Numbered from the stretch's first letter, positions 28,177 through 38,058 are shown. The stretch: 64,000 bases of DNA from Prochlorococcus sp. AG-449-P16 (GCA_003212175.1 QCQN01000001.1:55563-119562), one strand, 5' to 3'. The notes: a model not told the origin generated them from the sequence alone. Program-made: numbers and translations.

Positions 28177-29298
28177 ATGCAACTTAATAATTTATATAAA
28201 GGTTTTGAGGTGGAACTTTTTACTGGTTCTCAAAATTCTCATGTTGGCATTTCAAATCTTGTTGAAAAGAAATTCGGTAATTTTGTAAAAGAGCCTGACA
28301 ATAGAAACGTTGAATACATAACAAAACCTGAAAAAGATTATAAACTTAGCTTTCAGAATTTACTGAAACCTAGAATATCTTTAAGGAGATGGTTAAAAAG
28401 TAAGAATTTAACAATAATCCCATCATCTACATTGTGTTTTAAGCATGAAAAACAATTTCAACGTTCTGACAAGAGTAATCCATATCATCAATTTATTCAG
28501 GAGAATTACGGAATAGCAATTGCAACTTCGAGTGTTCATATTAATTTAGGTATTGATGATTTAGATAAACTTTTTGCTGCGATTAGGCTTGTGAGGTGTG
28601 AGGCTTCTTTGTATCTTGCGATTAGTGCAAGTTCACCCTTTCTAGATAATCAACTAACTGAACATCACTCACAAAGATGGGTTCAGTTTCCAAAAACACC
28701 AGAAAAAGTTCCTTTCTTTGAGAATCATTCAAAATATATCAATTGGATTGAAGATAATATGCAAAAGGGTAATATGCAAAATGTAAGACATTTTTGGTCA
28801 TCTATAAGACCTAATGGTCCTCAAAGGCCACATGTTTTGGACCGTTTAGAATTAAGAATTTGTGATTATGTTTCAGATATAAATTTATTATTAGCAATAA
28901 CGGCTTTGTTGGAATTAAGAGTTATTTATCTATTTGAGAATCTTGATACTTTAGATCCACTCATTAATAGTCATTTTTCTATTGATGCATTGTCAAAAAT
29001 ATGTGACCAAAACGAAATAAAAGTGGCACATAACAGCCTAGATGCAGAATTAATTTATTGGCGGGATGGAAAAAAATTGATTTGTAGAAACTGGATTAAA
29101 AGGTTGTTGGCCGATGTATCTCCTACTGCAGATAAATTAGATATGAAGCATCTTTTAAAACCTATTTATAAAGTACTTCAAGAAGGAAATCAATCTATGA
29201 GGTGGATTCAACAATATAAAAAAGGATTTTCTATTGAGGAAATTATGAAACTCACAATAGATGAAATGATCAAAAGTGAAGAAGACTCTTTTTCATGA
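28177..29298 (+). CDS. gshA: Glutamate-cysteine ligase, cyanobacterial type
   Basis: ATP-dependent ligation of glutamate and cysteine, first step of glutathione synthesis. The 373-residue protein belongs to the distinct cyanobacterial/plant-like group: the N-terminal KGFEVELFTGSQNSHVGIS motif, EPDNRNVEYIT near residues 44-54, and the middle WSSIRPNGPQRPHVLDRLELRICDY near 206-230 are its marks. ATG 28177 follows the trpE TAA directly, so translational coupling with trpE is likely although the pathways differ. Confidence 0.94.
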   Translation: MQLNNLYKGFEVELFTGSQNSHVGISNLVEKKFGNFVKEPDNRNVEYITKPEKDYKLSFQNLLKPRISLRRWLKSKNLTIIPSSTLCFKHEKQFQRSDKSNPYHQFIQENYGIAIATSSVHINLGIDDLDKLFAAIRLVRCEASLYLAISASSPFLDNQLTEHHSQRWVQFPKTPEKVPFFENHSKYINWIEDNMQKGNMQNVRHFWSSIRPNGPQRPHVLDRLELRICDYVSDINLLLAITALLELRVIYLFENLDTLDPLINSHFSIDALSKICDQNEIKVAHNSLDAELIYWRDGKKLICRNWIKRLLADVSPTADKLDMKHLLKPIYKVLQEGNQSMRWIQQYKKGFSIEEIMKLTIDEMIKSEEDSFS

Positions 29299-29349
29299 TT
29301 TAAACAAAAATTTTTATATCAATATATCCACTTATGACATAATGAATAT

Positions 29350-32319
29350 ATGGAATCTATGAAACAGTTTAAAAATAATAAAGTGGATCTTATAAGTCAA
29401 AATGATCCTTTAGATAAAAATCGCCTATTAATAGAAGAACTCTGGGAATCTGTATTAAGAGAAGAGTGTCCTGCAGATCAAGCTAATCGACTTCTTCAGT
29501 TGAAAGAACTGAGTCACTCAGATCAATTTGACGATAATAGTTCAAAAACTTTTAAAAAAGAAATAGTGAGCATCGTTAACTCTATGGATCTAGCTGAATC
29601 CATTTCTGCTGCAAGAGCTTTTTCCTTGTATTTTCAGTTAGTCAATATTCTTGAACAAAGGGTTGAAGAAGATAGATATATCCAAAGCTTTACTAATAAG
29701 AATGTTAAAAATTCTCCGGATAACCTTGATCCATTTGCTCCTGCATTAGCTAGACAGAATGCTCCAGTAACTTTCAGAGAACTTTTTTATAGGCTTAGGA
29801 GATTAAATGTTCCCCCGGGTAAATTAGAAGAATTGATGCAAGAAATGGATATACGATTAGTTTTTACAGCTCATCCTACTGAAATTGTTAGGCATACTAT
29901 CAGACATAAGCAAACGAGAGTCGCGAACTTACTTAAAAAAATACAAGTTGAGCAATATTTAACAGCTGAAGAGATTCATTCGCTGAAAATTCAATTAAAA
30001 GAGGAAATTAGGCTTTGGTGGAGAACTGATGAGTTGCACCAATTTAAACCATCTGTTTTAGATGAAGTTGATTACGCTTTACATTATTTCCAACAAGTTC
30101 TTTTTAATGCAATGCCCCATTTAAGAGGGAGAATTGCTTCTGCGATTACTGAGAATTATCCTGATGTGCAAATGCCGACAGAATCGTTTTGCACTTTTGG
30201 TTCTTGGGTAGGCTCTGATAGGGATGGGAATCCATCAGTCACCCCAGAAATAACTTGGAGAACTGCATGTTATCAAAGACAATTAATGTTGGAGAGATAT
30301 ATCAATGCGACCTCCAACCTCAGGGATCAGTTAAGTGTTTCAATGCAATGGAGTCAGGTTAGCTCCTCACTTTTGGAATCCCTTGAAACAGATAGAGTTA
30401 AATTTCCTGAAATCTATGAAGCTAGAGCAACAAGATATAGATCCGAACCCTACAGATTAAAATTAAGCTATATTCTTGAAAAACTAAAGTTAACACAAGA
30501 GAGAAATAATTATTTAGCAGAAGGTGGTTGGAAATTATCTCTTGAAAAAGAATCTGTTAATAGAGATGTAGATTCAAGTGAAAAATTACATTACCAATCA
30601 GTTGATGAATTTACTCATGATCTTGAATTAATCAAAAATAGTCTTAATAGCACTGATTTAACATGTGAGGCTGTGAATAAGTTACTAACTCAAGTACATA
30701 TTTTTGGATTTTCACTGGCAAGTTTGGATATTCGTCAAGAGAGTACAAGACATAGCGATGCGATACAAGAACTTACAAATTATCTTGAATTGTCCAAGCA
30801 ATATGATCAAATGTCAGAAGATGAGAGAATAAACTGGTTAATTGAAGAATTAAATACAAAAAGACCATTAATACCTGCAGAAGTTAATTGGACTAAGACA
30901 ACAGAAGAAACTTTCGCTGTCTTCAAGATGGTTAAAAGGCTGCAAGAAGAATTTGGCAGCCGAATTTGTCACTCATATGTTATTTCTATGAGTCATAGCG
31001 CATCTGATTTACTTGAAGTTCTCTTGCTAGCGAAAGAGATGGGACTAATTGATCAGGATTCTCAAAAGTCAAAACTTTTGGTTGTTCCTCTTTTTGAAAC
31101 AGTTGAGGATCTAAAAAGAGCACCAGAAGTAATGGAGAATCTTTTTAGATTGAATTTTTATAAATCATTATTACCAAAAGTTGGAGAAGCTTTTAAACCT
31201 CTACAAGAACTAATGCTTGGTTATTCTGATAGTAATAAAGATTCAGGATTTCTTTCAAGTAATTGGGAAATCCATAGAGCACAGATAGCACTTCAAAATA
31301 TTTCAAGTAAAAATAAGATACTTTTAAGGCTTTTTCATGGTAGAGGTGGTTCTGTAGGAAGAGGAGGAGGTCCTGCTTATCAGGCTATTTTGGCGCAACC
31401 AAGTGGAACACTTCAAGGAAGAATTAAAATTACTGAACAAGGAGAAGTATTAGCCTCTAAATACAGTCTTCCTGAATTGGCTTTGTATAATTTAGAAACT
31501 ATTACTACTGCAGTTATCCAAAATAGCTTAGTTAATAACAGACTGGACGCAACTCCAGAATGGAATCAATTAATGACAAGATTGGCAGAAACATCAAGAT
31601 CACACTATAGAAAATTAGTATATGAAAATCCTGATTTGTTGACTTTCTTTCAAGAAGTAACTCCTATTGAAGAAATAAGTAAATTGCAGATATCAAGTAG
31701 GCCTGCAAGAAGAAAAAAAGGTGCTAAAGATCTATCAAGTTTAAGGGCTATTCCGTGGGTATTTGGGTGGACACAAAGTAGGTTCCTTTTGCCAAGTTGG
31801 TTTGGTGTAGGTACTGCATTATTTGTTGAATTAGAATCAGATTCTCAACAAATTGAATTATTAAGAGTCCTTCATCAAAGATGGCCCTTTTTTAGAATGT
31901 TGATATCCAAAGTTGAAATGACGTTATCAAAAGTTGATCTAGAAGTTGCAAAATATTATGTTGATACTTTAGGCAGTCAAGAGAATAAAAATTCTTTTGA
32001 GAAAATTTTTAATGTTATTTCGAAAGAGTATAGCCTCACAAAATCACTAATTCTTGAAATAACAGGCAAAACTAAGCTTCTTGAATCTGATAGAGACTTG
32101 AGAAAGTCAGTTACTTTGAGGAATAAAACGATAATCCCATTGGGCTTTTTGCAAGTTTCACTTTTAAGAAGACTAAGGGATCAAACTAGACAGCCCCCTA
32201 TTAGTGAGTTCTTAAATGATAGAAATGAATCTAAAAGAGCTTATAGCAGAAGTGAATTATTAAGAGGTGCACTTTTAACAATTAATGGGATAGCTGCCGG
32301 AATGAGGAATACAGGATAG
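29350..32319 (+). CDS. ppc: Phosphoenolpyruvate carboxylase
   Basis: Carboxylates PEP with bicarbonate to oxaloacetate, the main anaplerotic reaction feeding the incomplete TCA cycle and amino acid synthesis. At 989 aa it is in the cyanobacterial size range. Catalytic motifs are [12 protein letters not shown] near residues 176-187, [15 protein letters not shown] near 288-302, [14 protein letters not shown] near 626-639, and the glycine-rich [15 protein letters not shown] near 659-673; the C-terminus [13 protein letters not shown] is canonical. ATG at 29350. Confidence 0.98.
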   Translation: MESMKQFKNNKVDLISQNDPLDKNRLLIEELWESVLREECPADQANRLLQLKELSHSDQFDDNSSKTFKKEIVSIVNSMDLAESISAARAFSLYFQLVNILEQRVEEDRYIQSFTNKNVKNSPDNLDPFAPALARQNAPVTFRELFYRLRRLNVPPGKLEELMQEMDIRLVFTAHPTEIVRHTIRHKQTRVANLLKKIQVEQYLTAEEIHSLKIQLKEEIRLWWRTDELHQFKPSVLDEVDYALHYFQQVLFNAMPHLRGRIASAITENYPDVQMPTESFCTFGSWVGSDRDGNPSVTPEITWRTACYQRQLMLERYINATSNLRDQLSVSMQWSQVSSSLLESLETDRVKFPEIYEARATRYRSEPYRLKLSYILEKLKLTQERNNYLAEGGWKLSLEKESVNRDVDSSEKLHYQSVDEFTHDLELIKNSLNSTDLTCEAVNKLLTQVHIFGFSLASLDIRQESTRHSDAIQELTNYLELSKQYDQMSEDERINWLIEELNTKRPLIPAEVNWTKTTEETFAVFKMVKRLQEEFGSRICHSYVISMSHSASDLLEVLLLAKEMGLIDQDSQKSKLLVVPLFETVEDLKRAPEVMENLFRLNFYKSLLPKVGEAFKPLQELMLGYSDSNKDSGFLSSNWEIHRAQIALQNISSKNKILLRLFHGRGGSVGRGGGPAYQAILAQPSGTLQGRIKITEQGEVLASKYSLPELALYNLETITTAVIQNSLVNNRLDATPEWNQLMTRLAETSRSHYRKLVYENPDLLTFFQEVTPIEEISKLQISSRPARRKKGAKDLSSLRAIPWVFGWTQSRFLLPSWFGVGTALFVELESDSQQIELLRVLHQRWPFFRMLISKVEMTLSKVDLEVAKYYVDTLGSQENKNSFEKIFNVISKEYSLTKSLILEITGKTKLLESDRDLRKSVTLRNKTIIPLGFLQVSLLRRLRDQTRQPPISEFLNDRNESKRAYSRSELLRGALLTINGIAAGMRNTG

Positions 32320-32322
32320 TCA

Positions 32323-32772
32323 TTGCAATATTTTTCGAAGAAAAAGTTAGTTCTTCCTGCTGGATATTACGTTAATTCTTCAGCAGTTCCATCTGCTAAA
32401 GAGGTTAACAAACTATTGTTTAGTTGCGGCTGTGATATATTCCCTCCCCAAAAGTTGACTCAGGCGATACAAAAGAGCAGTTTTTTTCTCACGATTCAAA
32501 ATGAATCAAAAAATAATAAAATATCTGGCTTTGTAAGAGTTACCTCTGATAAAGGCTTAAACGCTAACTTATGGAATCTAAGTGCTGAAAAAGGAAATAA
32601 TCAAAAACTTTTTTATTTAATTTTACTAAAGATAACTCTAGAAACAATAAATCGAGAAATGCCCGGATGTAGTATTTCAGTTCAAGCTCCAGAATCTTCA
32701 TTTAAAAGTTTGGAGGAAAGTGGTTTTATACTTGATCCCAATGGAATAAGAGTAATGGGGTATAAGCTGTGA
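32323..32772 (+). CDS. GNAT-family acetyltransferase-like protein
   Basis: The 149 residues fit a small GNAT-like fold: an N-terminal strand-helix (AGYYVNSSAVPSAKEVNKLL), a central strand pair (ISGFVRVTSDKGLNANLWNLSAE) where acetyl-CoA contacts normally begin, and a C-terminal ESSFKSLEESGFILDPNGIRVMGY that matches the family's final strands. The canonical Q/RxxGxG/A loop is not obvious, so activity is uncertain. TTG start at 32323, 4 nt after the ppc stop, suggesting coupling; the substrate is unknown. It is convergent with tRNA-Arg. Confidence 0.68.
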   Translation: MQYFSKKKLVLPAGYYVNSSAVPSAKEVNKLLFSCGCDIFPPQKLTQAIQKSSFFLTIQNESKNNKISGFVRVTSDKGLNANLWNLSAEKGNNQKLFYLILLKITLETINREMPGCSISVQAPESSFKSLEESGFILDPNGIRVMGYKL

Positions 32773-32780
32773 AATATAGA

Positions 32781-32854
32781 CGAGCATGGAGGGATTCGAA
32801 CCCACGACTCTCAGAACCGGAATCTGATGCTCTATCCAACTGAGCTACATGCCC
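32781..32854 (-). tRNA. tRNA-Arg(CCG)
   Basis: Minus-strand cloverleaf: acceptor GGGCATG/CATGCTC, D stem GCTC/GAGC, anticodon stem TCAGA/TCTGA around loop TTCCGGT with anticodon CCG (complement of 32818-32820), and T loop TTCGAAT. The T stem GTGGG/CCCTC again has one U-U mismatch. CCA is not encoded. It is head-to-head with recF. Confidence 0.94.
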
Positions 32855-32931
32855 CTTAATTTTTCAATTTCTTTAAAGAAAATCTAAATAAACTAAATTT
32901 AGCTAATTTAACTAAGGAATGCATCAAAACA

Positions 32932-34020
32932 ATTTTTCTAAATAACCTTAAAATTAAAAATTTTCGGAACCATAAAAGTTTTGAAATAGATTTTGATCAA
33001 CAGAGGACAATTATTCTTGGTTGTAATGGAGTTGGCAAGTCTAACTTACTTGAATCAGTTGAATATATTAGTCAACTAAGATCTAGTAGGGCATTAAGTG
33101 ACAAAGATTTAATAAAAAATGATACTAATTTGGCTATTATTTTTGGTCAAATTGATTATAAGGACGATGTGATTATTAATTTATTTAGAAAAGGCCCTAA
33201 AAAAGTTTATGTAAATGACTCATTGTTAAAAAAACAAAGTGAGATTAAAAACTATATAAGAAGTGTCTGTTTCTGTTCAAACGATATAGATATTGTTAAG
33301 AGTGAACCAAATTATAGAAGAATATGGATTGATAAAGTTGTAGCACAACTTGAACCAGTTTATGTAGAGTTGATGAGTAGATTTAATAGGCTTTTAAAAC
33401 AAAGAAGTCATTTTTGGCGTTCTGAAAACTTTATAAAAAATCAATATTCGGAAATTATTGAAAGTTTTGATATCCAAATGTCATTAATTAGCTCAAGAAT
33501 TTTCAGACGCAGAAGAAGAGCTTTGTCCAAAATAAAACCATATGTTCAATACTGGCATAATCACTTAAGTAAATCTAGGGAGCACATTGATATACATTAT
33601 CTTTCTGGAATAAACAATATAATTAATGAAGATGAAGAAGAAGTTATTGCTAAGCACATAGCGGAACAATTACTTAATCAAAGATCAACAGAAGCGATAA
33701 CTGGTAAGTGTAATTTTGGTCCTCATCGTGATGATATAGAGTTTCTAATTAATGATATTTCTGTAAGAAAATATGGCTCATCTGGCCAACAAAGAACTTT
33801 TATATTAGCTTTAAAGATGGCTGAACTAGATCTACTTCATAAAACATTAAATGTGCCTCCAATACTAATATTGGATGATGTATTGGCGGAATTAGATATC
33901 ACCAGGCAAAATTTATTATTAAATTCGGTTGGAATAAATAGTCAATGCCTTATAAGTGCTACACATCTAGATAAATTTAATCAATCTTTTTTGGGCTCAT
34001 CACAAATGATTTATCTATAA
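32932..34020 (+). CDS. recF: DNA replication and repair protein RecF
   Basis: ATPase that loads RecA at gaps in single-stranded DNA. The frame contains FRNHKSFE, Walker A GCNGVGKSN (about 33019-33045), the TGKCNFGPHRDD segment, the SSGQQRTFILALK signature and Walker B PPILILDDVLAELD. The first canonical start in frame (TTG 33130) lies after the Walker A and cannot be right. No in-frame ATG, GTG or TTG exists between the upstream stop (32857) and it. ATT at 32932 gives about 362 aa, the normal RecF length. Alternatively ATG 32919 would come into frame if the T run at 32933-32937 were one base shorter. Confidence 0.82.
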   Translation: MFLNNLKIKNFRNHKSFEIDFDQQRTIILGCNGVGKSNLLESVEYISQLRSSRALSDKDLIKNDTNLAIIFGQIDYKDDVIINLFRKGPKKVYVNDSLLKKQSEIKNYIRSVCFCSNDIDIVKSEPNYRRIWIDKVVAQLEPVYVELMSRFNRLLKQRSHFWRSENFIKNQYSEIIESFDIQMSLISSRIFRRRRRALSKIKPYVQYWHNHLSKSREHIDIHYLSGINNIINEDEEEVIAKHIAEQLLNQRSTEAITGKCNFGPHRDDIEFLINDISVRKYGSSGQQRTFILALKMAELDLLHKTLNVPPILILDDVLAELDITRQNLLLNSVGINSQCLISATHLDKFNQSFLGSSQMIYL

Positions 34021-34070
34021 TGCGATAAAAGCGGCAGTATTAAACTATCTAAAACCCATATATATTTTTA

Positions 34071-34505
34071 ATGGAAGTTCCGAACGAAAATCAATCATTT
34101 GATTTGTTAATTAATGAAAAGAAATTAATAAATCAAAGTAAACACTTTTTGTTAGACCTATATGGATGTGATTATGAAAAATTAAATGATGAATCTTTTT
34201 TGCGTTGTACATTAAATAATGCAGCAAAACTGGCAAATGCAACAGTATTGAATTTAATTAGTAATAAATTTGAACCTCAAGGTGTAACAGCAATTGCATT
34301 ATTGGCAGAATCTCATGTTTCTATACATACATGGCCGGAATCTCATTTTTCTGCAGTTGATATCTACACATGTGGTCACAATATGAGGCCCGAAATAGCT
34401 TCTAAATTTTTTATTAAGGCGTTAAAAGCTGAAGAACATATATTGCGCATTATCAAAAGAAACCCTCCAGCTGCAGTAAATAATCAAATACGCAAAGCTT
34501 TTTAA
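34071..34505 (+). CDS. speD: S-adenosylmethionine decarboxylase proenzyme
   Basis: Makes decarboxylated SAM, the aminopropyl donor for spermidine. It is the small bacterial (SpeH-type) form that self-cleaves to create its pyruvoyl group; the cleavage motif ESHVSIHTWPE places the new N-terminal Ser at residue 81. Conserved Cys follows in DIYTCGHNMRPE. The full product is 144 aa. ATG at 34071, 50 bp after recF. Convergent with larE across 10 bp. Confidence 0.95.
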   Translation: MEVPNENQSFDLLINEKKLINQSKHFLLDLYGCDYEKLNDESFLRCTLNNAAKLANATVLNLISNKFEPQGVTAIALLAESHVSIHTWPESHFSAVDIYTCGHNMRPEIASKFFIKALKAEEHILRIIKRNPPAAVNNQIRKAF

Positions 34506-34515
34506 ATTACGACAT

Positions 34516-35340
34516 TTATCTATTTAATTTTCCACTTACCAAACCTTCAAGATCTAGACTTGTACAATTAAAACCTAAATCAGAGAAATAATTAATTAAA
34601 TCTTCAACATCATACTTATTAAAAAAACTCTTTAATTCATTATGTGGAATTTCGATTCTTGCGGTTGCACCTTGACACCTAACTCTTACTTCAGATATAC
34701 CCCCTCTTTTTAAGTATTCTTCAGCTCTTTCAACCATTTTTAATCTTTTTTGTGTTATTTCGTGACCATAAGGAAATCTAGATGATAGGCATGGTTGAGC
34801 AGGTTTGTCCCACCAAGGGAAACCTAATGCTTTTGAGATATCTCTTATGTCTCTTTTTGAAAATTTAAATTTCGCTAGAGGAGAAATTACACCTGCTTGT
34901 TTTGCTGCTTGAATACCCGGTCTGAAATCTTTGAGGTCATCCAAATTTACGCCGTCTAAAACAATCTCATAGTTAAACTTTTTAGAAAAATGTGTCGTGT
35001 GTTTGTGAAGCTCTTTTTTACATGCAAAACATCTATTAACTGGATTTTTACTATAGTCATCTTGATCTAATTCTGATGTTTTAATTTCTACGTGTTTAAT
35101 GCCTACCCATTGTGCTTGACTTCTTGCTTCTTCAAGAAGTGTGTCTGCTAATGCAGGAGAAACTCCAGTAATTGCAACTACTTTACTACCTAATTGTTCA
35201 AATGCAATTGATGCTACTAGAGAGCTGTCAACCCCACCTGAATAAGCAACACAAACTCCATTTAGTTTTTTTATATAATTCCTAACTTTTGTAAGTTTTT
35301 CGATTTGTTCATCTGAAAGTATTTCTAATTGATTGAACAT
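34516..35340 (-). CDS. larE: ATP-dependent sacrificial sulfur transferase LarE family protein
   Basis: PP-loop ATPase related to LarE, which in lactate-racemase makers donates sulfur from its own cysteine to build the nickel-pincer cofactor. The 274 aa show the PP-loop AYSGGVDSSLVASIA near residues 34-48, NRCFACKKELH near 103-113 with candidate sacrificial cysteines, VLDGVNLDDLKDFRPG near 131-146 and PWWDKPAQPCLSSRFPYG near 175-192. No larA, larB or larC is nearby, so it may support another sulfur-transfer reaction here. ATG at 35340. Confidence 0.85.
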   Translation of the reverse strand: MFNQLEILSDEQIEKLTKVRNYIKKLNGVCVAYSGGVDSSLVASIAFEQLGSKVVAITGVSPALADTLLEEARSQAQWVGIKHVEIKTSELDQDDYSKNPVNRCFACKKELHKHTTHFSKKFNYEIVLDGVNLDDLKDFRPGIQAAKQAGVISPLAKFKFSKRDIRDISKALGFPWWDKPAQPCLSSRFPYGHEITQKRLKMVERAEEYLKRGGISEVRVRCQGATARIEIPHNELKSFFNKYDVEDLINYFSDLGFNCTSLDLEGLVSGKLNR

Positions 35341-35444
35341 GAATTTGTCTTTAAAGTTTAAATTGAATATAGGTTAAATTTATTATTAAATTTTTAGTAA
35401 TTTTTTTGATTATATCCTAAATTAAGTTCATTCATTTTCTTCAA

Positions 35445-36605
35445 TTGACAAATACAAGTAGAAACAGAGGTATTGGAATTGTTACTGCAAGTGACAGTCA
35501 AGAAAGGTTAAAAGGTCAATTGCACATATATGACGGAGAAGGTAAAGGTAAAAGTCAAGCTGCTTTAGGAGTTGTATTAAGGACAATTGGACTAGGTATA
35601 TGCGAAAAAAGACAATCTAGAGTTCTTTTGCTTAGATTTTTAAAAGGTCCTGAAAGGTCATACGATGAAGACTCGGCAATAGAAGCTTTGCAAAGGGGTT
35701 TCCCACACTTAATTGATCATGTAAGGACAGGTAGATCAGAATTCTTTAGTGCTGATCAAGTAACAAAATTTGACATATCTGAGGCTGTTAGAGGTTGGAA
35801 TATTGCTAAGGGGGCTATTGCGAGTTCTCTTTATTCAGTAGTTGTTTTGGATGAATTAAACCCAGTTTTAGATTTGGGAATGCTTGAAGTTGAAGAAGTA
35901 GTTAATTCTCTTCAGGATCGTCCTGATGGCTTAGAAATTATTATAACCGGGAGAGCAGCGCCTTCTTCCCTAATCAGAATATCTCAATTGCACTCTGAAA
36001 TGAGACCACGCTCCGTAAGTGAGATAAATCATCTTCATAGGCAAAATAGCAATCCGGGAGGGATTGAAATATATACTGGCGAAGGTAAAGGTAAATCAAC
36101 CAGTGCTTTAGGTAAAGCTCTTCAGGCTATAGGAAAAGGAATATCCCAAGATAAGAGCCATAGAGTTTTAATATTGCAATGGTTAAAAGGTGGTAGTGGT
36201 TATACAGAAGATGCTGCCATAGAGGCTTTGAGAGAAATTTATCCACATTTAGTCGATCATTTACGTTCAGGTAGAGATGCCATTGTGTGGAGAGGACAGC
36301 AACAACCAATTGATTATGTTGAAGCCGAGAGAGCATGGGAAATTGCTAAAGCAGCGATTTTAAGTGGTTTATACAAAACTATTATTTTGGATGAGTTAAA
36401 TCCAACTGTTGATCTAGAACTTTTGCCAGTTGAATCAATCCATCAAACTCTTGTTAAAAAACCTGCTGATACAGAGGTTATTATTACTGGTAGGTGTAAA
36501 AATGAACCTTCATATTTTGAGTTAGCAGATGTTTACTCTGAAATGGTTTGCCACAAACATTACGCAAATGTTGGTGTTGATTTAAAAAGAGGAGTGGATT
36601 ACTAA
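35445..36605 (+). CDS. cobO: Corrinoid adenosyltransferase (CobO/BtuR-like), tandem duplicate
   Basis: ATP:corrinoid adenosyltransferase that makes the adenosyl ligand of coenzyme B12. The 386-residue product holds two homologous P-loop domains: residues about 23-195 with GEGKGKSQAALG, and about 205-386 with GEGKGKSTSALG. Further repeated pairs are LLRFLKGPERSYDEDSAIEAL / LQWLKGGSGYTEDAAIEAL, VVLDELNPVLDLGML / IILDELNPTVDLELL, and EIIITGRAAPSSL / EVIITGRCKNEPS. Usual family members are single-domain, about 200 aa. TTG start at 35445. Confidence 0.87.
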   Translation: MTNTSRNRGIGIVTASDSQERLKGQLHIYDGEGKGKSQAALGVVLRTIGLGICEKRQSRVLLLRFLKGPERSYDEDSAIEALQRGFPHLIDHVRTGRSEFFSADQVTKFDISEAVRGWNIAKGAIASSLYSVVVLDELNPVLDLGMLEVEEVVNSLQDRPDGLEIIITGRAAPSSLIRISQLHSEMRPRSVSEINHLHRQNSNPGGIEIYTGEGKGKSTSALGKALQAIGKGISQDKSHRVLILQWLKGGSGYTEDAAIEALREIYPHLVDHLRSGRDAIVWRGQQQPIDYVEAERAWEIAKAAILSGLYKTIILDELNPTVDLELLPVESIHQTLVKKPADTEVIITGRCKNEPSYFELADVYSEMVCHKHYANVGVDLKRGVDY

Positions 36606-36619
36606 ATTTTAATCAAGTC

Positions 36620-37771
36620 TTACTTATCTATTATTTGTTTGAAATTTTCAATTCCGCCCTCAATTGATCTTGAGTTTATTTTGAATTTTGATAATATTTT
36701 GGAAGCTGTTTCAGAACGCTTACCTAATTTGCATAAGGTAAAAATCTCTTTCATAAGACTTTCTTTTTTAATTAATTTCAAATAATTTTCTTCTTCTAGA
36801 TTACCAAGCGGTATTGAGATAGAACCCTCAATGAAAGAATCTGTATATTCATCATTTTCCCTAACATCAACCAGTAGAATTTTGTTAGGTCTCTTTTTAT
36901 AAAGGCTATAAAATTCTTTAGGGTTAATTTTGCTAACTTTAATTTGTTCACTTTGACACTTCGTATTGTTATAAAACTCTTTGAACTGATGAAGATTTTT
37001 AATTATTTTATTAAATTTTTCTGCCCTTAAATTAAATTTTTTAATGCTCATATTAAGCAGATTAAAAATTAAAAATTTTCCATCTAGAATTTCACCTTTT
37101 TCAAGAATTATCTTTATTATTTCATTTGCCTGAAGAACTCCGATAAGACCAGTTAAAACACCAATGACGCCGAATTCTGCGCAGCTTGGGATATGATTTT
37201 TTGAAGGTGATTCTGGAATTAGGTCTCTTAAATTAGGACTATTTTTATATAGATTAAAGACAGTGACCTGGCCTTCAAATCCCTGCGCGCTGCCAAAAAC
37301 TAAAGGTTTATTGAGTATTAAGCATGCGTCATTTATTAAATATCTTGTTTCAAAGTTATCTGAGCAATCACAAACAATATCAAATTCTCTGATGATTTCA
37401 AGAATATTATTTGTATTAATCCTCTCACCATAAGTTAATACTACAGAATTTGGATTTAATCTTTCGATTCTCTCTCTAGCAGAATCAATTTTAAGAGTTC
37501 CAATAGTAGTTGTTGTATGAATTATTTGTCTTTGGAGATTAGATTTTTCAACATGATCATCATCTACTATTCCAATTTTTCCAATTCCCGCTGCTGCAAG
37601 ATAAAGTAAAACAGACGATCCTAGACCTCCTGCACCAATACATATTACGGAGCTTTTTTTAAGTTTTAATTGACCTTCAATACCTATTTCTTTAAGAGTC
37701 AAATGCTTTTGATATCTTTCTTTTTCATCTGTGCTTAAGAAATCAAATTTGAAATCTCTTGGAATTTTCAT
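36620..37771 (-). CDS. moeB: MoeB/ThiF-type E1 adenylyltransferase with C-terminal rhodanese domain
   Basis: E1-like enzyme that adenylates the C-terminus of a ubiquitin-like sulfur carrier (MoaD, ThiS or similar). Residues about 20-245 carry the nucleotide motif GAGGLGSSVLLYLAAAGIG and KSNLQRQIIHTT, and SCAEFGVIGVLTG. Residues about 275-383 are a rhodanese domain with LLVDVRENDEY and active-site Cys in FTLCKLGKRSE. The two CxxC pairs that bind structural zinc in typical MoeB are absent. The gene name follows homology; in an organism without molybdoenzymes its partner would more likely be ThiS or a tRNA-thiolation carrier. Confidence 0.82.
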   Translation of the reverse strand: MKIPRDFKFDFLSTDEKERYQKHLTLKEIGIEGQLKLKKSSVICIGAGGLGSSVLLYLAAAGIGKIGIVDDDHVEKSNLQRQIIHTTTTIGTLKIDSARERIERLNPNSVVLTYGERINTNNILEIIREFDIVCDCSDNFETRYLINDACLILNKPLVFGSAQGFEGQVTVFNLYKNSPNLRDLIPESPSKNHIPSCAEFGVIGVLTGLIGVLQANEIIKIILEKGEILDGKFLIFNLLNMSIKKFNLRAEKFNKIIKNLHQFKEFYNNTKCQSEQIKVSKINPKEFYSLYKKRPNKILLVDVRENDEYTDSFIEGSISIPLGNLEEENYLKLIKKESLMKEIFTLCKLGKRSETASKILSKFKINSRSIEGGIENFKQIIDK

Positions 37772-37891
37772 TCTTAAATTGTTTAATTAATATCTTTGCA
37801 AACATCATAATTTAAATAAAAATTTTAGTCTTTTTAATTTTTATTGTTTACGGAAATTTTTAATATTTTTTAGTTTTTTTCTTTGATTAAA

Positions 37892-37927
37892 AGAGATTAT
37901 TTGTCAATTTTGACTACAAATATCTCT
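37892..37927. promoter_or_regulatory. Imperfect inverted repeat between moeB and the CAAD gene
   Basis: AGAGATTATTTGT (37892-37904) and ACAAATATCTCT (37916-37927) are inverted arms of 12 bp with one bulged T, separated by 11 nt. It sits in the 287-bp divergent region between moeB and the CAAD gene and could be an operator or an mRNA leader hairpin. The rest of that region is A+T-rich with no ORF I trust. Confidence 0.35.
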
Positions 37928-38058
37928 AAAAACTTTTTGCAAAATCAAAACTAAAAAAATACAAAATGTTTCGGTTCGGAATTATGCATAACAAAAAGGT
38001 AGTCAACAGACGATTTTTCCGATACTCTCTGGTTCATATATGTAAGTTTACTGAATTC

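Noticed and set aside
33130..34020. RecF start at TTG 33130
   Set aside because: It would remove the Walker A motif, which is intact in the same frame upstream.
37966..38058. 31-residue N-terminal extension of the CAAD protein
   Set aside because: The stretch lacks similarity to CAAD proteins as I know them, and MSDNT at 38059 is a typical start.
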